Of a stretch of 64,000 bases of DNA, positions 46,711-54,966 are shown in pieces. Under the pieces are notes generated by a model. That model saw only the letters and a list, made by a program, of their open reading frames with translations. It did no database searches and was not told where the DNA came from. Each line of letters opens with the position of its first letter. The stretch's first letter is position 1. The translations under genes were made by a program, and so were the position numbers. This stretch comes from Pauljensenia sp902373545 (GTDB taxonomy: Bacteria > Actinomycetota > Actinomycetes > Actinomycetales > Actinomycetaceae): NCBI RefSeq assembly GCF_041432775.1, contig NZ_JAPWAG010000011.1, forward strand, positions 15,883 to 79,882. The letters run 5' to 3'.

Positions 46711-47865
46711 TTAGTCGGTGGCTGAAGAGCCCTTGAGGGCGTCGACGGCGGCGCGTGCGCGCGTCAGGGCAAGGCCGGGATCCTTGTCGACGACGGTGAC
46801 GTGGCCGAGTTTGCGTCCCGGGCGCACGTCCTTGCCGTAGAGGTGGACCTTCGCTCCCGGCCCCCCGGCCGCAAACGCGTCGGCCAGGGCACGCGCGGGC
46901 TGGCTGTAGGCGGAACCCAGCAGGTTGACCATGACGGAGTAGGAGCCGGGGGCCTTCAGGTCGGTCGAGCCCAGCGGCAGGTCCAAGACGGCACGCAGGT
47001 GCTGCTCGAACTGGCTGGTGACGGCCCCATCGATGGTCCAGTGACCCGTGTTGTGGGGGCGCATGGCCAGCTCGTTGACGAGGACGCGCTCGTCCGTGCC
47101 CTCACCGACGACAAACATCTCGACGGCGAGCACGCCGGTGACGCCCAACTCGGCGGCGATGCGTTCGCCGATGCGGCGAGCCTCAGCGGCCGTCTCGGGG
47201 CGGATACCCACGGCGGGGGCCGTGACCTCGGCACACACGCCGCCCACCTGAACGGTGGAGGCTACGGGCCAGGATGCGATCTCGCCGGATGGCGTGCGGG
47301 CCAGCAGGGCCGCCACCTCGCCCGTGAAGGGCACCATGGCCTCGGCCAGGAGGGGGCCGCTTCCCCACCAGGACTCGACGTCTGCGGGGCTGTGGGCGAC
47401 CGCGACGCCGTGGCCGTCGTAGCCGCCGCGCGGGGTCTTGACGATGAGGGGCCAGCCGATGACCGCCCCGAAGCGTTCCAGCTCGGCCGCGTCTGCCACG
47501 CGCGCCCACGCCGGGCAGGGAATTCCCATCTCGCTCAGGCGCGCACGCATCTCCAGCTTATCCTGGGCGTACAGGAGCGCACTGGCCGGGGGCTGGACGG
47601 ACACGACGCGGCCCGCCTCTTCCATGGTCTGGGCGGGAATGTGCTCGTGTTCGAAGGTGAGGACGTCTGCGCCGTCAATGAGGGCGCTGACCGCGTCCAG
47701 GTCGGCGGGGATCCCGGCGGCTTTGTCAACGGTCACCTGTCCGGTGGACCCGTTCTCGGCCTCGACGAGAGCTCGCAGATTAATACCGAGCGCGATCGCG
47801 CTCTCCTGCATCATGCGTGCCAGCTGTCCGCCGCCAATGACGGCAACGGTGGGAGGAGTCAACAT
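46711..47865 (-). CDS. purK: 5-(carboxyamino)imidazole ribonucleotide synthase PurK
   Basis: The 384-residue ATP-grasp enzyme makes N5-CAIR from AIR, ATP and bicarbonate. It has VAVIGGGQLARMM at the N terminus, LIVKTPRGGYDGHG in the ATP-grasp domain, and LVNELAMRPHNTGHWTIDGAVTSQFEQHLRA, the conserved NEXXPRPHNSGH-like segment. ATG 47865 is preferred; GTG 47877 and TTG 47886 are in-frame alternatives, the last with GGGG upstream. It lies 33 bp after the histidine kinase stop, so purK-purE may be co-transcribed with the two-component system. Confidence 0.95.
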   Translation of the reverse strand: MLTPPTVAVIGGGQLARMMQESAIALGINLRALVEAENGSTGQVTVDKAAGIPADLDAVSALIDGADVLTFEHEHIPAQTMEEAGRVVSVQPPASALLYAQDKLEMRARLSEMGIPCPAWARVADAAELERFGAVIGWPLIVKTPRGGYDGHGVAVAHSPADVESWWGSGPLLAEAMVPFTGEVAALLARTPSGEIASWPVASTVQVGGVCAEVTAPAVGIRPETAAEARRIGERIAAELGVTGVLAVEMFVVGEGTDERVLVNELAMRPHNTGHWTIDGAVTSQFEQHLRAVLDLPLGSTDLKAPGSYSVMVNLLGSAYSQPARALADAFAAGGPGAKVHLYGKDVRPGRKLGHVTVVDKDPGLALTRARAAVDALKGSSATD

Positions 47866-47898
47866 ATCGCGTTCCACGCCTCCCAATCTACCCCGCTC

Positions 47899-49227
47899 TT
47901 AGAAGCGCCGCGACCGACGTCCCATGGAAATGAGCGGCCCCTCGGGCATGACGCGATCGGGGTCCAGCGAGGCCGGAATCGCGGCCACGGATACCGTGAA
48001 AACGGCAGGAGTATTGGACTTGAGCTCCAGTCGGCCGCCCATCGCCTGAGCCAGGTCGTGGGCCAGCGCCAGTCCGATGCCCGTCGAACCGTGTCCAGAC
48101 ACACCCTTTTCGAAAATGACGGGGGCCAGGGCCTCGTCGATGCCCTCCCCTTCGTCGCTGACCTCGATGACGACGCCGCGCTTGGAGGAGCCTGCGTGCG
48201 CCCACACGCGTGTGGTACCCCCGCCGTAGCGCAGGGAGTTCTCGATGAGGGTGGCCAGCACCTGTCCGAGTTTGCCAGCGTCGGCCAGGATCGGGCGCTC
48301 GGCCTCGTCGAGGAAGACGAGGGGCCGTCCCGCGGCCTCGAATTGGTCCTCCCACTCCTCGCGGGCGGTGTTAAAGACTTCGAGAATGTGGATGGCCTCG
48401 GTGGAGCCGCCACTCTCGCGCTTGGACACGTCCAGCAGCTCGGAGACGACGTTCGTCATGCGCTCGACCTGTTCGAGGCAGGTGCGAGCTTCTGCGCGCA
48501 CCTCTTCCTCGGAGGAGATGAGTTCGATCTCCTCCAGTCGCATCGACAACGCGGTGAGCGGGGTGCGCAGCTGGTGGGAGGCATCGGCGGCCGCCTGGCG
48601 TTCCGCGGCCAGTCGTCCGGCCATACGCTCGCCGGTGCGCACAAGTTCCTCGGAGACCAGGTCGATCTCTTCGATGCCCGAGCGCTCCACGCGGGCGCGC
48701 ACCCCTCCCGAGCCGATTTGCTCGGCCTGGGCGGCCAGATAGATGAGCGGAGCGGACAGGGAACGCGACAGGGAGCGTGCCATCAGCCAGCCGATCAGCA
48801 TGGACCCGGCCATGCCAGCCCCAAACATGCCGCACGCCCACAGGATGCGAGTGGTCGCCACCGACGCCGATGAGGTCAGCTGCACGCTGACGCCGCTGGG
48901 GGACTCGGCGAACGCGGAGAGGATACGCCCGGTCGGCTGCGTCTCATTGGTGATGAGGTTTTCGCCGGGCACCATGATGCGGTAGCTGATCTGGTCACCG
49001 CCCTCGGCCTGTTCGGAGACGAGCGGAGCCACAGATTCCTTGTCGGTCCTCTCCCCCGCCGCCCTGCGCCGGTCGATGTTCTGCACGACGCGTTGAGCGG
49101 ATACCTCGAGGCTGTTCTGCTCGGAGGTCCAGATGGCTACCGAGGCAAAAAACGCGCCGGGCACGCCCATGACGACGCACACGACGGCGACGACGGACAC
49201 AATCATCCTCACCGCGCGTGCGCGCAT
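47899..49227 (-). CDS. Sensor histidine kinase
   Basis: The 442-residue membrane kinase has an N-terminal helix (VSVVAVVCVVMGVPGAFFASVAI), an extracytoplasmic domain of about 110 residues, a second helix (GMFGAGMAGSMLIGWLMA) and a HAMP segment. The phosphoacceptor helix has His in ASHQLRTPLTALSMRLEEIE, and the ATPase domain shows LIENSLRYGG, DEGEGI and GSTGIGLALAHDLAQAMGG. It partners with the response regulator encoded 23 bp upstream. The stimulus is unknown. Confidence 0.92.
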   Translation of the reverse strand: MRARAVRMIVSVVAVVCVVMGVPGAFFASVAIWTSEQNSLEVSAQRVVQNIDRRRAAGERTDKESVAPLVSEQAEGGDQISYRIMVPGENLITNETQPTGRILSAFAESPSGVSVQLTSSASVATTRILWACGMFGAGMAGSMLIGWLMARSLSRSLSAPLIYLAAQAEQIGSGGVRARVERSGIEEIDLVSEELVRTGERMAGRLAAERQAAADASHQLRTPLTALSMRLEEIELISSEEEVRAEARTCLEQVERMTNVVSELLDVSKRESGGSTEAIHILEVFNTAREEWEDQFEAAGRPLVFLDEAERPILADAGKLGQVLATLIENSLRYGGGTTRVWAHAGSSKRGVVIEVSDEGEGIDEALAPVIFEKGVSGHGSTGIGLALAHDLAQAMGGRLELKSNTPAVFTVSVAAIPASLDPDRVMPEGPLISMGRRSRRF

Positions 49228-49250
49228 GGCACCCCTCCTTTAGTGACGGA

Positions 49251-49928
49251 TCAGCGCGCGCTCTCGAAGCGGAAGCCCATCCCGCGCACGGTCGTGATGT
49301 AGTGCGGGTCGGTGGCGTCGTCGCCGAGCTTGCGGCGCAGCCAGGACACGTGCATGTCGAGGGTCTTCGTCGAGCCGGTCGGATCGGAGCCCCACACCTC
49401 GCGCATGAGGGTGTCGCGTGCGACGACCGAGCCGGCCTCGCGCAGCAGGACGCGCAGCAGGTCAAACTCCTTGGCTGTCAGGCTCAGCTCGACGTCGCCG
49501 ACGAAGGCGCGGTGGGCGGCGACGTCCATGCGGACGTCCTGGGCGCGCAGCTCGCCCTCGGCGGGCTCGGCGACCTGGCGGCGCAGGAGGGCGCGCACGC
49601 GGGCGAGGAGCTCGGCGAGGCGGAAGGGCTTGGTCACGTAGTCGTCGGCGCCCGCGTCCAGGCCGACGACCATGTCGACCTCGTCCGTGCGGGCAGTCAG
49701 GATCAGGATCGGCACGCGGTTGCCGGAGGCGCGGACCTCGCGGGCCACGTCCAGGCCGTCCATGTCGGGCAGGCCCAGGTCCAGAACAACCAGGTCGACG
49801 CCGCGAATGTCGGCGAGTGCTTCGGCGCCCGTGGCGTGCGCGCGCACGTCGTACCCTTCCCTGCCCAGAGCGCGGGTCAAGGGCTCGGAGATAGCCGGAT
49901 CGTCTTCAACGAGGAGAACTGTAGTCAC
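49251..49928 (-). CDS. OmpR-family response regulator
   Basis: The 225-residue regulator has the acidic pair in LLVEDDPAI, phosphoacceptor Asp50 in LVVLDLGLPDMDG, and the Lys in DDYVTKPFRLAEL. The C-terminal winged helix has LTAKEFDLLRVLLREAGSVVARDTLMREVWG and SWLRRKLGDD. It is transcribed first, followed by its kinase and then purK-purE. The sequence does not reveal the regulon. Confidence 0.94.
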   Translation of the reverse strand: MTTVLLVEDDPAISEPLTRALGREGYDVRAHATGAEALADIRGVDLVVLDLGLPDMDGLDVAREVRASGNRVPILILTARTDEVDMVVGLDAGADDYVTKPFRLAELLARVRALLRRQVAEPAEGELRAQDVRMDVAAHRAFVGDVELSLTAKEFDLLRVLLREAGSVVARDTLMREVWGSDPTGSTKTLDMHVSWLRRKLGDDATDPHYITTVRGMGFRFESAR

Positions 49929-50026
49929 GCGCTCATCTTAGCAATTCCGAACCAAAACTTTCACCGTTCTTGACCAAATCGGCGTCCCGCCCGGACGCCG
50001 ATATCAACGGTGTGAGACAGGTCGAC

Positions 50027-51061
50027 TCAGGCCACGCGAGACGAGAGAAGGTAGGGTGACACCGGCCCAAAACCGCGCAAGTCTGCGGTCGGGAACTCCT
50101 CGAGGCGGTAGCCCTCACCACCCTTACCAGCGGCGATCGCAGCAGCCGTAGCGGGGTCGGTGAGGATCTTACCGACCGGCGCGATGTCCACGAGGCGAGA
50201 CGCGAGATTGACGGTCGGACCGAAGACGTCGCCGGAGCGGGAAAACACGTCGCCACGAACGAAGGAGGCGCGCACGGGCAGCATCTCATCGTCGGCATTC
50301 AAGCGTTCGATCAGGGCGGTCGCCACGCGCAGGCCGGTCGGCAGATCATCGGCGATGTACAGGACCGCATCGCCGATCATCTTGACGACGCGCCCGCCCT
50401 CCTCGATGACCGCGGTCCGACTCTCTTCCTCGAAGCGCTCGATGAGGCCCACCAGGGAATCGCCGAGGATCGTGGAGGAGGAGGTGTAGGAGACCATGTC
50501 CACGAAACCGAGGCAGCGGTTGAGGGGGAAGCGACTATGACGCTCCTCGTGCCCGCGCTGAGAGACCTCACGGTCGAAACGCGACAGGGTCGCCTCGAGC
50601 TGACGACGCCAGGAGTAGACGAACATTTCCTGGAAGACGTCGATGTACTCGCGCATATGGTCGAGCACGTACATGCGGGCCGTCGTATCGTCCAGCATCA
50701 GGCGGCGCGACGAGTCCTCAACCAGGGCCTCGTACTGCCACAGGGCGAGACGGTCAGCCAGGTGAGAATTGGCGCGCAGGAGCGAGCGAGACGTAGCCGT
50801 GTCGATGGCCCCCGACTCGACGAGATCGTGCCACTTGTGCAGGACCTCAAGGTCGCGCTGGGAGAACATCTGCTCGTCCGGATCGGGAGCCTGGAAGCCC
50901 AGGGCGATCCAGAATTGCACGACGCGGTCGATCGGAGTGCCCGTCGCCTCTGCGAGGTCGCGGGCGGAGTAAGTGAGATGACCACCGAGCAGCTGAGGAA
51001 CGTAGCTGGTTGCGGTGAGGTCATCGGGAGTTGCACGGAACGATGCCGCACGATCATCCAT
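50027..51061 (-). CDS. Class III adenylate/guanylate cyclase with N-terminal regulatory domain
   Basis: The C-terminal half (about 185-344) is a class III cyclase: GFVDMVSYT (first metal Asp), GGRVVKMIGDAVLYIA (second metal Asp; Lys for adenine selection) and GPTVNLASRLVDIAP (Asn/Arg transition-state residues). All catalytic residues appear present, so it should make cAMP. The N-terminal half resembles the autoinhibitory domain of mycobacterial Rv1264, with a MerR-like helix-turn-helix (YSARDLAEATGTPIDRVVQFW). Rv1264 is activated at acid pH; whether this one is too cannot be told. GGAGG lies nine bases before the ATG. Confidence 0.92.
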   Translation of the reverse strand: MDDRAASFRATPDDLTATSYVPQLLGGHLTYSARDLAEATGTPIDRVVQFWIALGFQAPDPDEQMFSQRDLEVLHKWHDLVESGAIDTATSRSLLRANSHLADRLALWQYEALVEDSSRRLMLDDTTARMYVLDHMREYIDVFQEMFVYSWRRQLEATLSRFDREVSQRGHEERHSRFPLNRCLGFVDMVSYTSSSTILGDSLVGLIERFEEESRTAVIEEGGRVVKMIGDAVLYIADDLPTGLRVATALIERLNADDEMLPVRASFVRGDVFSRSGDVFGPTVNLASRLVDIAPVGKILTDPATAAAIAAGKGGEGYRLEEFPTADLRGFGPVSPYLLSSRVA

Positions 51062-51289
51062 CGCGAATCCCTCCTCAAGTCAGGCTGACTCAACACCACA
51101 TCAGCGAACAATCAGTATAGTAGATCACTTTTCAAGGTCACACTGGCACATGACCCCAGATACAGACAATTGTAGTAGACTAATCTGTTTTGCACCAGCC
51201 ATTTGCACGTTTACCTGCAACAACCCGGTTTTTTGCACCAATTTTCAGCTTGACTGCGCCCCGTAGCTGCCATGGTCCACAATGAGCCT
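51062..51289. promoter_or_regulatory. AT-rich divergent region between cyclase and maf genes
   Basis: This 228-bp gap is visibly less GC-rich than its surroundings. It holds TTTTGCACCA twice (51188-51197 and 51231-51240), with a shorter TTTGCAC at 51202-51208. These could be binding sites for a regulator of either gene. A TTGACT -35-like sequence occurs at 51250-51255. No gene is supported. Confidence 0.4.
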
Positions 51290-51988
51290 ATGCGCCTCGT
51301 TCTTGCCTCCGCTTCCCCCGCCCGCCGAGCAACGCTCATCGCGGCGGGCATCACGCCACTCGTTCGAGTGTCCACCGTCAACGAGGACGCGGTCCTGGCC
51401 GCCCTTCCCGGGGGCCGCGCGTTCTCGGGCACCGCAACCACCCCCGCAGACGAAGTGAGCGCACTCGCTGCGGCCAAGTGCCTCGACGTGTGCGAGGCCC
51501 TGGCGCGCAACAGCCCCGACCTGCCCGACGGTGAGCCCGTCCTTGTCGTCGGCTGCGACTCCATGCTCGAAATCGGGGGCCAGATGCTCGGCAAGCCACA
51601 CACCCCCGAAGTCGCCCGCGAGCGCATCGCGGCGATGCGGCGCACGACCGCGACCCTGTGGACCGGCCACTGCGCGGCGATCCTGGCCCCGGCCTCGTCC
51701 GCGCAGGACGGTGACACGCGCGTCGTCACTGCGTCCGTGACGCGCTCCGCGTCGACTCTCGTCCACTTCGGCGACATCTCGGATGCCGAGATTGAGGCCT
51801 ACGTGGCCACGGGCGAGCCCTTGCACGTCGCAGGCTCCTTCACGGTCGATGGCCTGGGAGGCCCGTTTATCGAGGGAGTGACAGGCGATTATCACTCTGT
51901 TGTGGGCATCTCCTTGCCGCTGCTGCGTGCGATGGCCACGGAGCTGGGCGTGTTCTGGCCGGACCTGTGGGATGCGCCGCGCCCCTGA
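51290..51988 (+). CDS. maf: Maf-family nucleoside triphosphate pyrophosphatase
   Basis: The 232-residue protein has the Maf signature MRLVLASASPARRATLIAAGI, VVGCDSMLEIGGQMLGKP (catalytic Asp and KP loop) and EIEAYVATGEPLHVAGSFTVDGLGGPFIEGVTGDYHSVVG. Maf proteins hydrolyse modified or non-canonical NTPs to keep them out of nucleic acids. ATG 51290 gives the canonical family N terminus; ATG 51272 is in frame but not conserved in Maf proteins. The 13-mer occurs here on the sense strand (51686-51698, encoding APAS). Confidence 0.93.
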   Translation: MRLVLASASPARRATLIAAGITPLVRVSTVNEDAVLAALPGGRAFSGTATTPADEVSALAAAKCLDVCEALARNSPDLPDGEPVLVVGCDSMLEIGGQMLGKPHTPEVARERIAAMRRTTATLWTGHCAAILAPASSAQDGDTRVVTASVTRSASTLVHFGDISDAEIEAYVATGEPLHVAGSFTVDGLGGPFIEGVTGDYHSVVGISLPLLRAMATELGVFWPDLWDAPRP

Positions 51989-52020
51989 GTTTCACTTCTA
52001 AACGACCCGCGTCAGCCCCG

Positions 52021-52026
52021 TACTGT
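52021..52026 (+). promoter_or_regulatory. -10 box for leaderless dapD
   Basis: TACTGT ends 6 bases before the ATG at 52033, separated only by AGGGGC. That run is too close to the ATG for optimal ribosome binding. Confidence 0.5.
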
Positions 52027-52032
52027 AGGGGC

Positions 52033-52989
52033 ATGGACAACAGCACTGCATGGGGCGTCGGCCTCGCAACGATCACCCTGGATGGAACGACTCTCGACAC
52101 GTGGTACCCCGCCCCGCACCTGGGCGAGCCCGGGAGCGACGAGGAGCTGGCGACCTCGCTGGCTCTCCTGGAGCGCGTGGACGATGCGCGCCGCGTGCGC
52201 ACGGTCGTCACGACGACGACGATTGACCTGACGCAGGCCCCCGCCTCCACGGAGGACGCCTACCTGCGTCTGCACCTGCTCTCCCACCGCCTGGTGGCGC
52301 CCAACACGATCAACCTGGACGGCATCTTCGCGGTGCTGCCCAACGTCGTGTGGACCGATGCGGGCCCGTGCGCGGTCGCCGATTTCGAAGCCACCCGCCT
52401 GCGCCTGCGCGCCCGCGACGGCCACCCCGTCACCGTGCAGGGCGTCGACAAGTTCCCGCCGATGGTCAACTACGTGCTGCCGTCGGGTGTCCGTATCGCC
52501 GACGGCACGCGCGTGCGCCTGGGCGCCTACCTCTCCGAGGGCACGACCGTCATGCATGCCGGTTTCGTCAACTTCAACGCGGGGACGCTCGGCCGCTCGA
52601 TGGTCGAGGGCCGCGTCTCGCAGGGCGTCGTCATCGGCGACGGCTCGGACGTGGGCGGTGGCGCCTCCACGATGGGCACCCTGTCGGGCGGCGGGAAGCA
52701 GCGCGTGCGCCTGGGCGAGCGCTGCCTGCTGGGCGCGAACTCGGGCCTGGGTATCGCGCTGGGCGACGACTGCGTCGTCGAGGCGGGCCTGTACGTGACC
52801 GCGGGCGCGAAGGTGACGCTCATCGATTCCTCTGGTGAGGCCGAGCCGCGCACGATTGCCGCGCGCGACCTGTCGGGCGCGTCGAACATCCTGTTCCGCC
52901 GCAACTCCCAGACCGGCCGCATCGAGGCCATCGCCCGCGCGGGCGTGGTGGGCATCGAGCTCAACGACGCACTGCACGCGTCGAACTGA
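52033..52989 (+). CDS. dapD: 2,3,4,5-tetrahydropyridine-2,6-dicarboxylate N-succinyltransferase
   Basis: The 318-residue protein is an actinobacterial-type DapD with an N-terminal alpha/beta domain and a left-handed beta-helix core (about 150-290). Its motifs are GVDKFPPMVNYVLPSGVRIADGTRVRLGAYLSEGTTVMHAGFVNFNAGTLG in short segments, DGSDVGGGASTMGTLSGGG and GERCLLGANSGLG. It succinylates tetrahydrodipicolinate in the lysine/meso-diaminopimelate pathway, which feeds peptidoglycan. The next enzyme, DapC, is encoded convergently just downstream. Confidence 0.96.
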   Translation: MDNSTAWGVGLATITLDGTTLDTWYPAPHLGEPGSDEELATSLALLERVDDARRVRTVVTTTTIDLTQAPASTEDAYLRLHLLSHRLVAPNTINLDGIFAVLPNVVWTDAGPCAVADFEATRLRLRARDGHPVTVQGVDKFPPMVNYVLPSGVRIADGTRVRLGAYLSEGTTVMHAGFVNFNAGTLGRSMVEGRVSQGVVIGDGSDVGGGASTMGTLSGGGKQRVRLGERCLLGANSGLGIALGDDCVVEAGLYVTAGAKVTLIDSSGEAEPRTIAARDLSGASNILFRRNSQTGRIEAIARAGVVGIELNDALHASN

Positions 52990-53004
52990 CGTCGGCAATC
53001 GTCA

Positions 53005-53037
53005 CGAGGCCGGGGCGCGCACTGCGTCCCGGCCTCG
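53005..53037. terminator. Bidirectional terminator between dapD and dapC
   Basis: CGAGGCCGGG (53005-53014) and CCCGGCCTCG (53028-53037) are perfect inverted repeats between convergent genes. The left arm is an exact antisense copy of the recurrent 13-mer. Confidence 0.85.
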
Positions 53038-53053
53038 CGCCGTTGGTGGCTCG

Positions 53054-54199
53054 TTAGCGGGCGGACCAAGCCTCGCGGATGCGGCTGGCGGCCGCCTGAA
53101 TGCGCTCGTCGGTGGCGGTCAGGGCCACGCGGACGCGCCCGTGGGCTGCCGTGCCGTAGAAGTCGCCGGGGGCCACGAGGATGCCGAGCTCAGCCAGGCG
53201 GTTGACAAGCGCCCACGAGTCGGTCGGGTTGGCGGGGTCGGCGACCCACAGGTACAGGCCGGCGGCACTGTCGGGGTCGACGTCGAGGCCGGCGTCAGTC
53301 AGCGCCTCGAGGAGGAGGGCGCGACGCACGGCGTAGACGCTACGCTGGCGCTCGACGTGCTCCGTGTCATTGAGAGCGACGGCCATCGCGTGCTGGACGG
53401 GGGCGGGCACCATGAGTCCAGAGTGCTTGCGCACGCTGACGATCGGGGCAACCAGTGCGGGATCGCCGTAGATGAGAGCACCGCGGTAGCCCGCGAGATT
53501 CGACTGCTTAGACAGCGAGTACAGGACGAGGAGAGAGCTCGCGTCGCCCTCGCACACGTCCGTATCGAGCAGGGAGGGCACACCCTCACTCACGTAGGGC
53601 TCCGACCAGGGCAGGGCGGCGTAGCACTCGTCGGAGACGACGACGGCGCCGTGGGAGCGCGCCCAGGCGACGACGGCGCGCAGCTCGTCTGTGCTCATGA
53701 CGTGCCCGTCGGGGTTGCCCGGCGAGTTCAGGTAGACGAGGGCGGCATCCGGCCAGCTGCTCGGATCCGTCGGGTCGACGGCGACGGGGGTGGCCCCGGC
53801 CAGGCGGGCGCCGATGTCGTAGGTCGGGTAGGCGACCTCGGGGACCAGGACGGTGTCGCCGGGGCGCACGCCGAGCAGGAAGGGGATCCACGCGACGGCT
53901 TCTTTGGAGCCGATCGTGGGGATGACGCCGTTCATGCCCACGTCCACCATGCCCCGGCGCTTGCCCCAGGCCACGATGGCCTCGCGCACCTCGGTGGTGC
54001 CAATCACCGTCGGGTACCCGTGCGCATTGGACGCATCCGCCAGGGCCTCGCGGATGAACGCGGGGGTATCGTCGACGGGCGTGCCGACGCTCAGATCGCA
54101 GATTCCCCCGGGATGTGCAGCTGCGCGCTCTTTCGCGGGCGCGAGCTGATCCCAGGGGAATTCGGGCAGGTCAAGGGGGCGGGGCAGGTGAAGATTCAT
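53054..54199 (-). CDS. dapC: Succinyldiaminopimelate transaminase
   Basis: The 381-residue class I/II PLP aminotransferase has GICDLSVGTPVDDTPAFI, GYPTVIGTTEVREAI, YLNSPGNPDGHV, VVSDECYAAL and VLYSLSKQSNLAGYRGAL, where Lys binds PLP. It follows fdxA (19 bp apart) in the conserved actinobacterial fdxA-dapC order. It aminates N-succinyl-2-amino-6-ketopimelate produced downstream of DapD, so the lysine/DAP pathway genes face each other here. Confidence 0.94.
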   Translation of the reverse strand: MNLHLPRPLDLPEFPWDQLAPAKERAAAHPGGICDLSVGTPVDDTPAFIREALADASNAHGYPTVIGTTEVREAIVAWGKRRGMVDVGMNGVIPTIGSKEAVAWIPFLLGVRPGDTVLVPEVAYPTYDIGARLAGATPVAVDPTDPSSWPDAALVYLNSPGNPDGHVMSTDELRAVVAWARSHGAVVVSDECYAALPWSEPYVSEGVPSLLDTDVCEGDASSLLVLYSLSKQSNLAGYRGALIYGDPALVAPIVSVRKHSGLMVPAPVQHAMAVALNDTEHVERQRSVYAVRRALLLEALTDAGLDVDPDSAAGLYLWVADPANPTDSWALVNRLAELGILVAPGDFYGTAAHGRVRVALTATDERIQAAASRIREAWSAR

Positions 54200-54218
54200 G
54201 CCCCTACCCTATCGACTG

Positions 54219-54560
54219 TCAGAGGTTTTCGGCCTTCCATTCCTCATTCTGAGGCGGCAGGGCGGCGATCATCGGGTCGTCGTAGTCCTGGACGCCGGTC
54301 TTCTGGGCGCCGCCGGGGCTGCCCAGCTCGTTGAAGAAGTCGACGTTGGCGCGCAGGTAGTCCGACCACTCCTCGGGCAGGTCGTCCTCGTAGAAGATGG
54401 CCTCGGTGGGGCACACGGGTTCGCAGGCGCCACAGTCCACGCACTCCTCGGGGTGGATGTACAGCGAGCGCTCCCCCTCGTAGATGCAGTCGACGGGGCA
54501 CTCGTCCACGCACGCGCGATCCTTGACGTCCACGCAGGGCTGCGCGATGACGTAGGTCAT
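54219..54560 (-). CDS. fdxA: Ferredoxin, 7Fe-8S type
   Basis: The 113-residue protein has the FdxA pattern: Cys at 9, 17, 21 and 25 (CVDVKDRACVDECPVDC) and Cys at 40, 43, 46 and 50 (CVDCGACEPVCP). This implies one [3Fe-4S] and one [4Fe-4S] cluster. The C-terminal ~50-residue extension is the normal length for this family. It is an electron carrier; the partner is unknown. AGGAGGAA lies upstream of the ATG, and the gene is divergent from a leaderless small gene. Confidence 0.96.
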   Translation of the reverse strand: MTYVIAQPCVDVKDRACVDECPVDCIYEGERSLYIHPEECVDCGACEPVCPTEAIFYEDDLPEEWSDYLRANVDFFNELGSPGGAQKTGVQDYDDPMIAALPPQNEEWKAENL

Positions 54561-54601
54561 GAGACGTTCCTCCTGGTCAGTTCTAAAGACTCGTTAGTAT
54601 C

Positions 54602-54607
54602 TATTAT
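54602..54607 (+). promoter_or_regulatory. -10 box for leaderless gene at 54614
   Basis: TATTAT, one mismatch from TATAAT, ends 6 bases before the ATG at 54614. No ribosome site is present. Confidence 0.6.
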
Positions 54608-54613
54608 TCACGT

Positions 54614-54940
54614 ATGAGCAGCCCCGAGTCACCCACCGCCCACGGTCCCGCAGAAAACGGCGCTATGCCGCCGATCGACCAGCGGGGACCCGATGGGGCG
54701 CACGAGCAAATTTCCACACGCGCACCTCGCGCAATTCCCGACCTGCCGTGGATGCGCTTTGAGGTCGGTCAGAGAATCGTGATCCGGTATCGCCTGAGCG
54801 ACGGGCTGCACGACGCCCTGGGAGAGGCGCTCGAGGTGGCACCCACGCACGTCACCGTGGCGACGAGGCGGGGGCCGGTTCGCGTGGATGCCCGCACGAT
54901 GGTGACGGGTAAGCGGGTGCCTCCCCCGCCGTCCCTGTAG
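54614..54940 (+). CDS. Small SH3-like domain protein (DUF6725-type)
   Basis: The 108-residue protein has a disordered ~45-residue leader and then a compact beta-rich domain: FEVGQRIVIRYRLSDGLHDALGEALEVAPTHVTVATRRGPVRVDARTMVTGKRVP. That pattern resembles the SH3-like N-terminal domain of Rv0428c-type proteins, here without the acetyltransferase that follows in those. Function is unknown. It is divergent from fdxA and convergent with typA. The short 26-bp gap to typA contains no obvious terminator. Confidence 0.7.
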   Translation: MSSPESPTAHGPAENGAMPPIDQRGPDGAHEQISTRAPRAIPDLPWMRFEVGQRIVIRYRLSDGLHDALGEALEVAPTHVTVATRRGPVRVDARTMVTGKRVPPPPSL

Positions 54941-54966
54941 CGGGCGGCGGGGCGTCCCCCGTCGGT

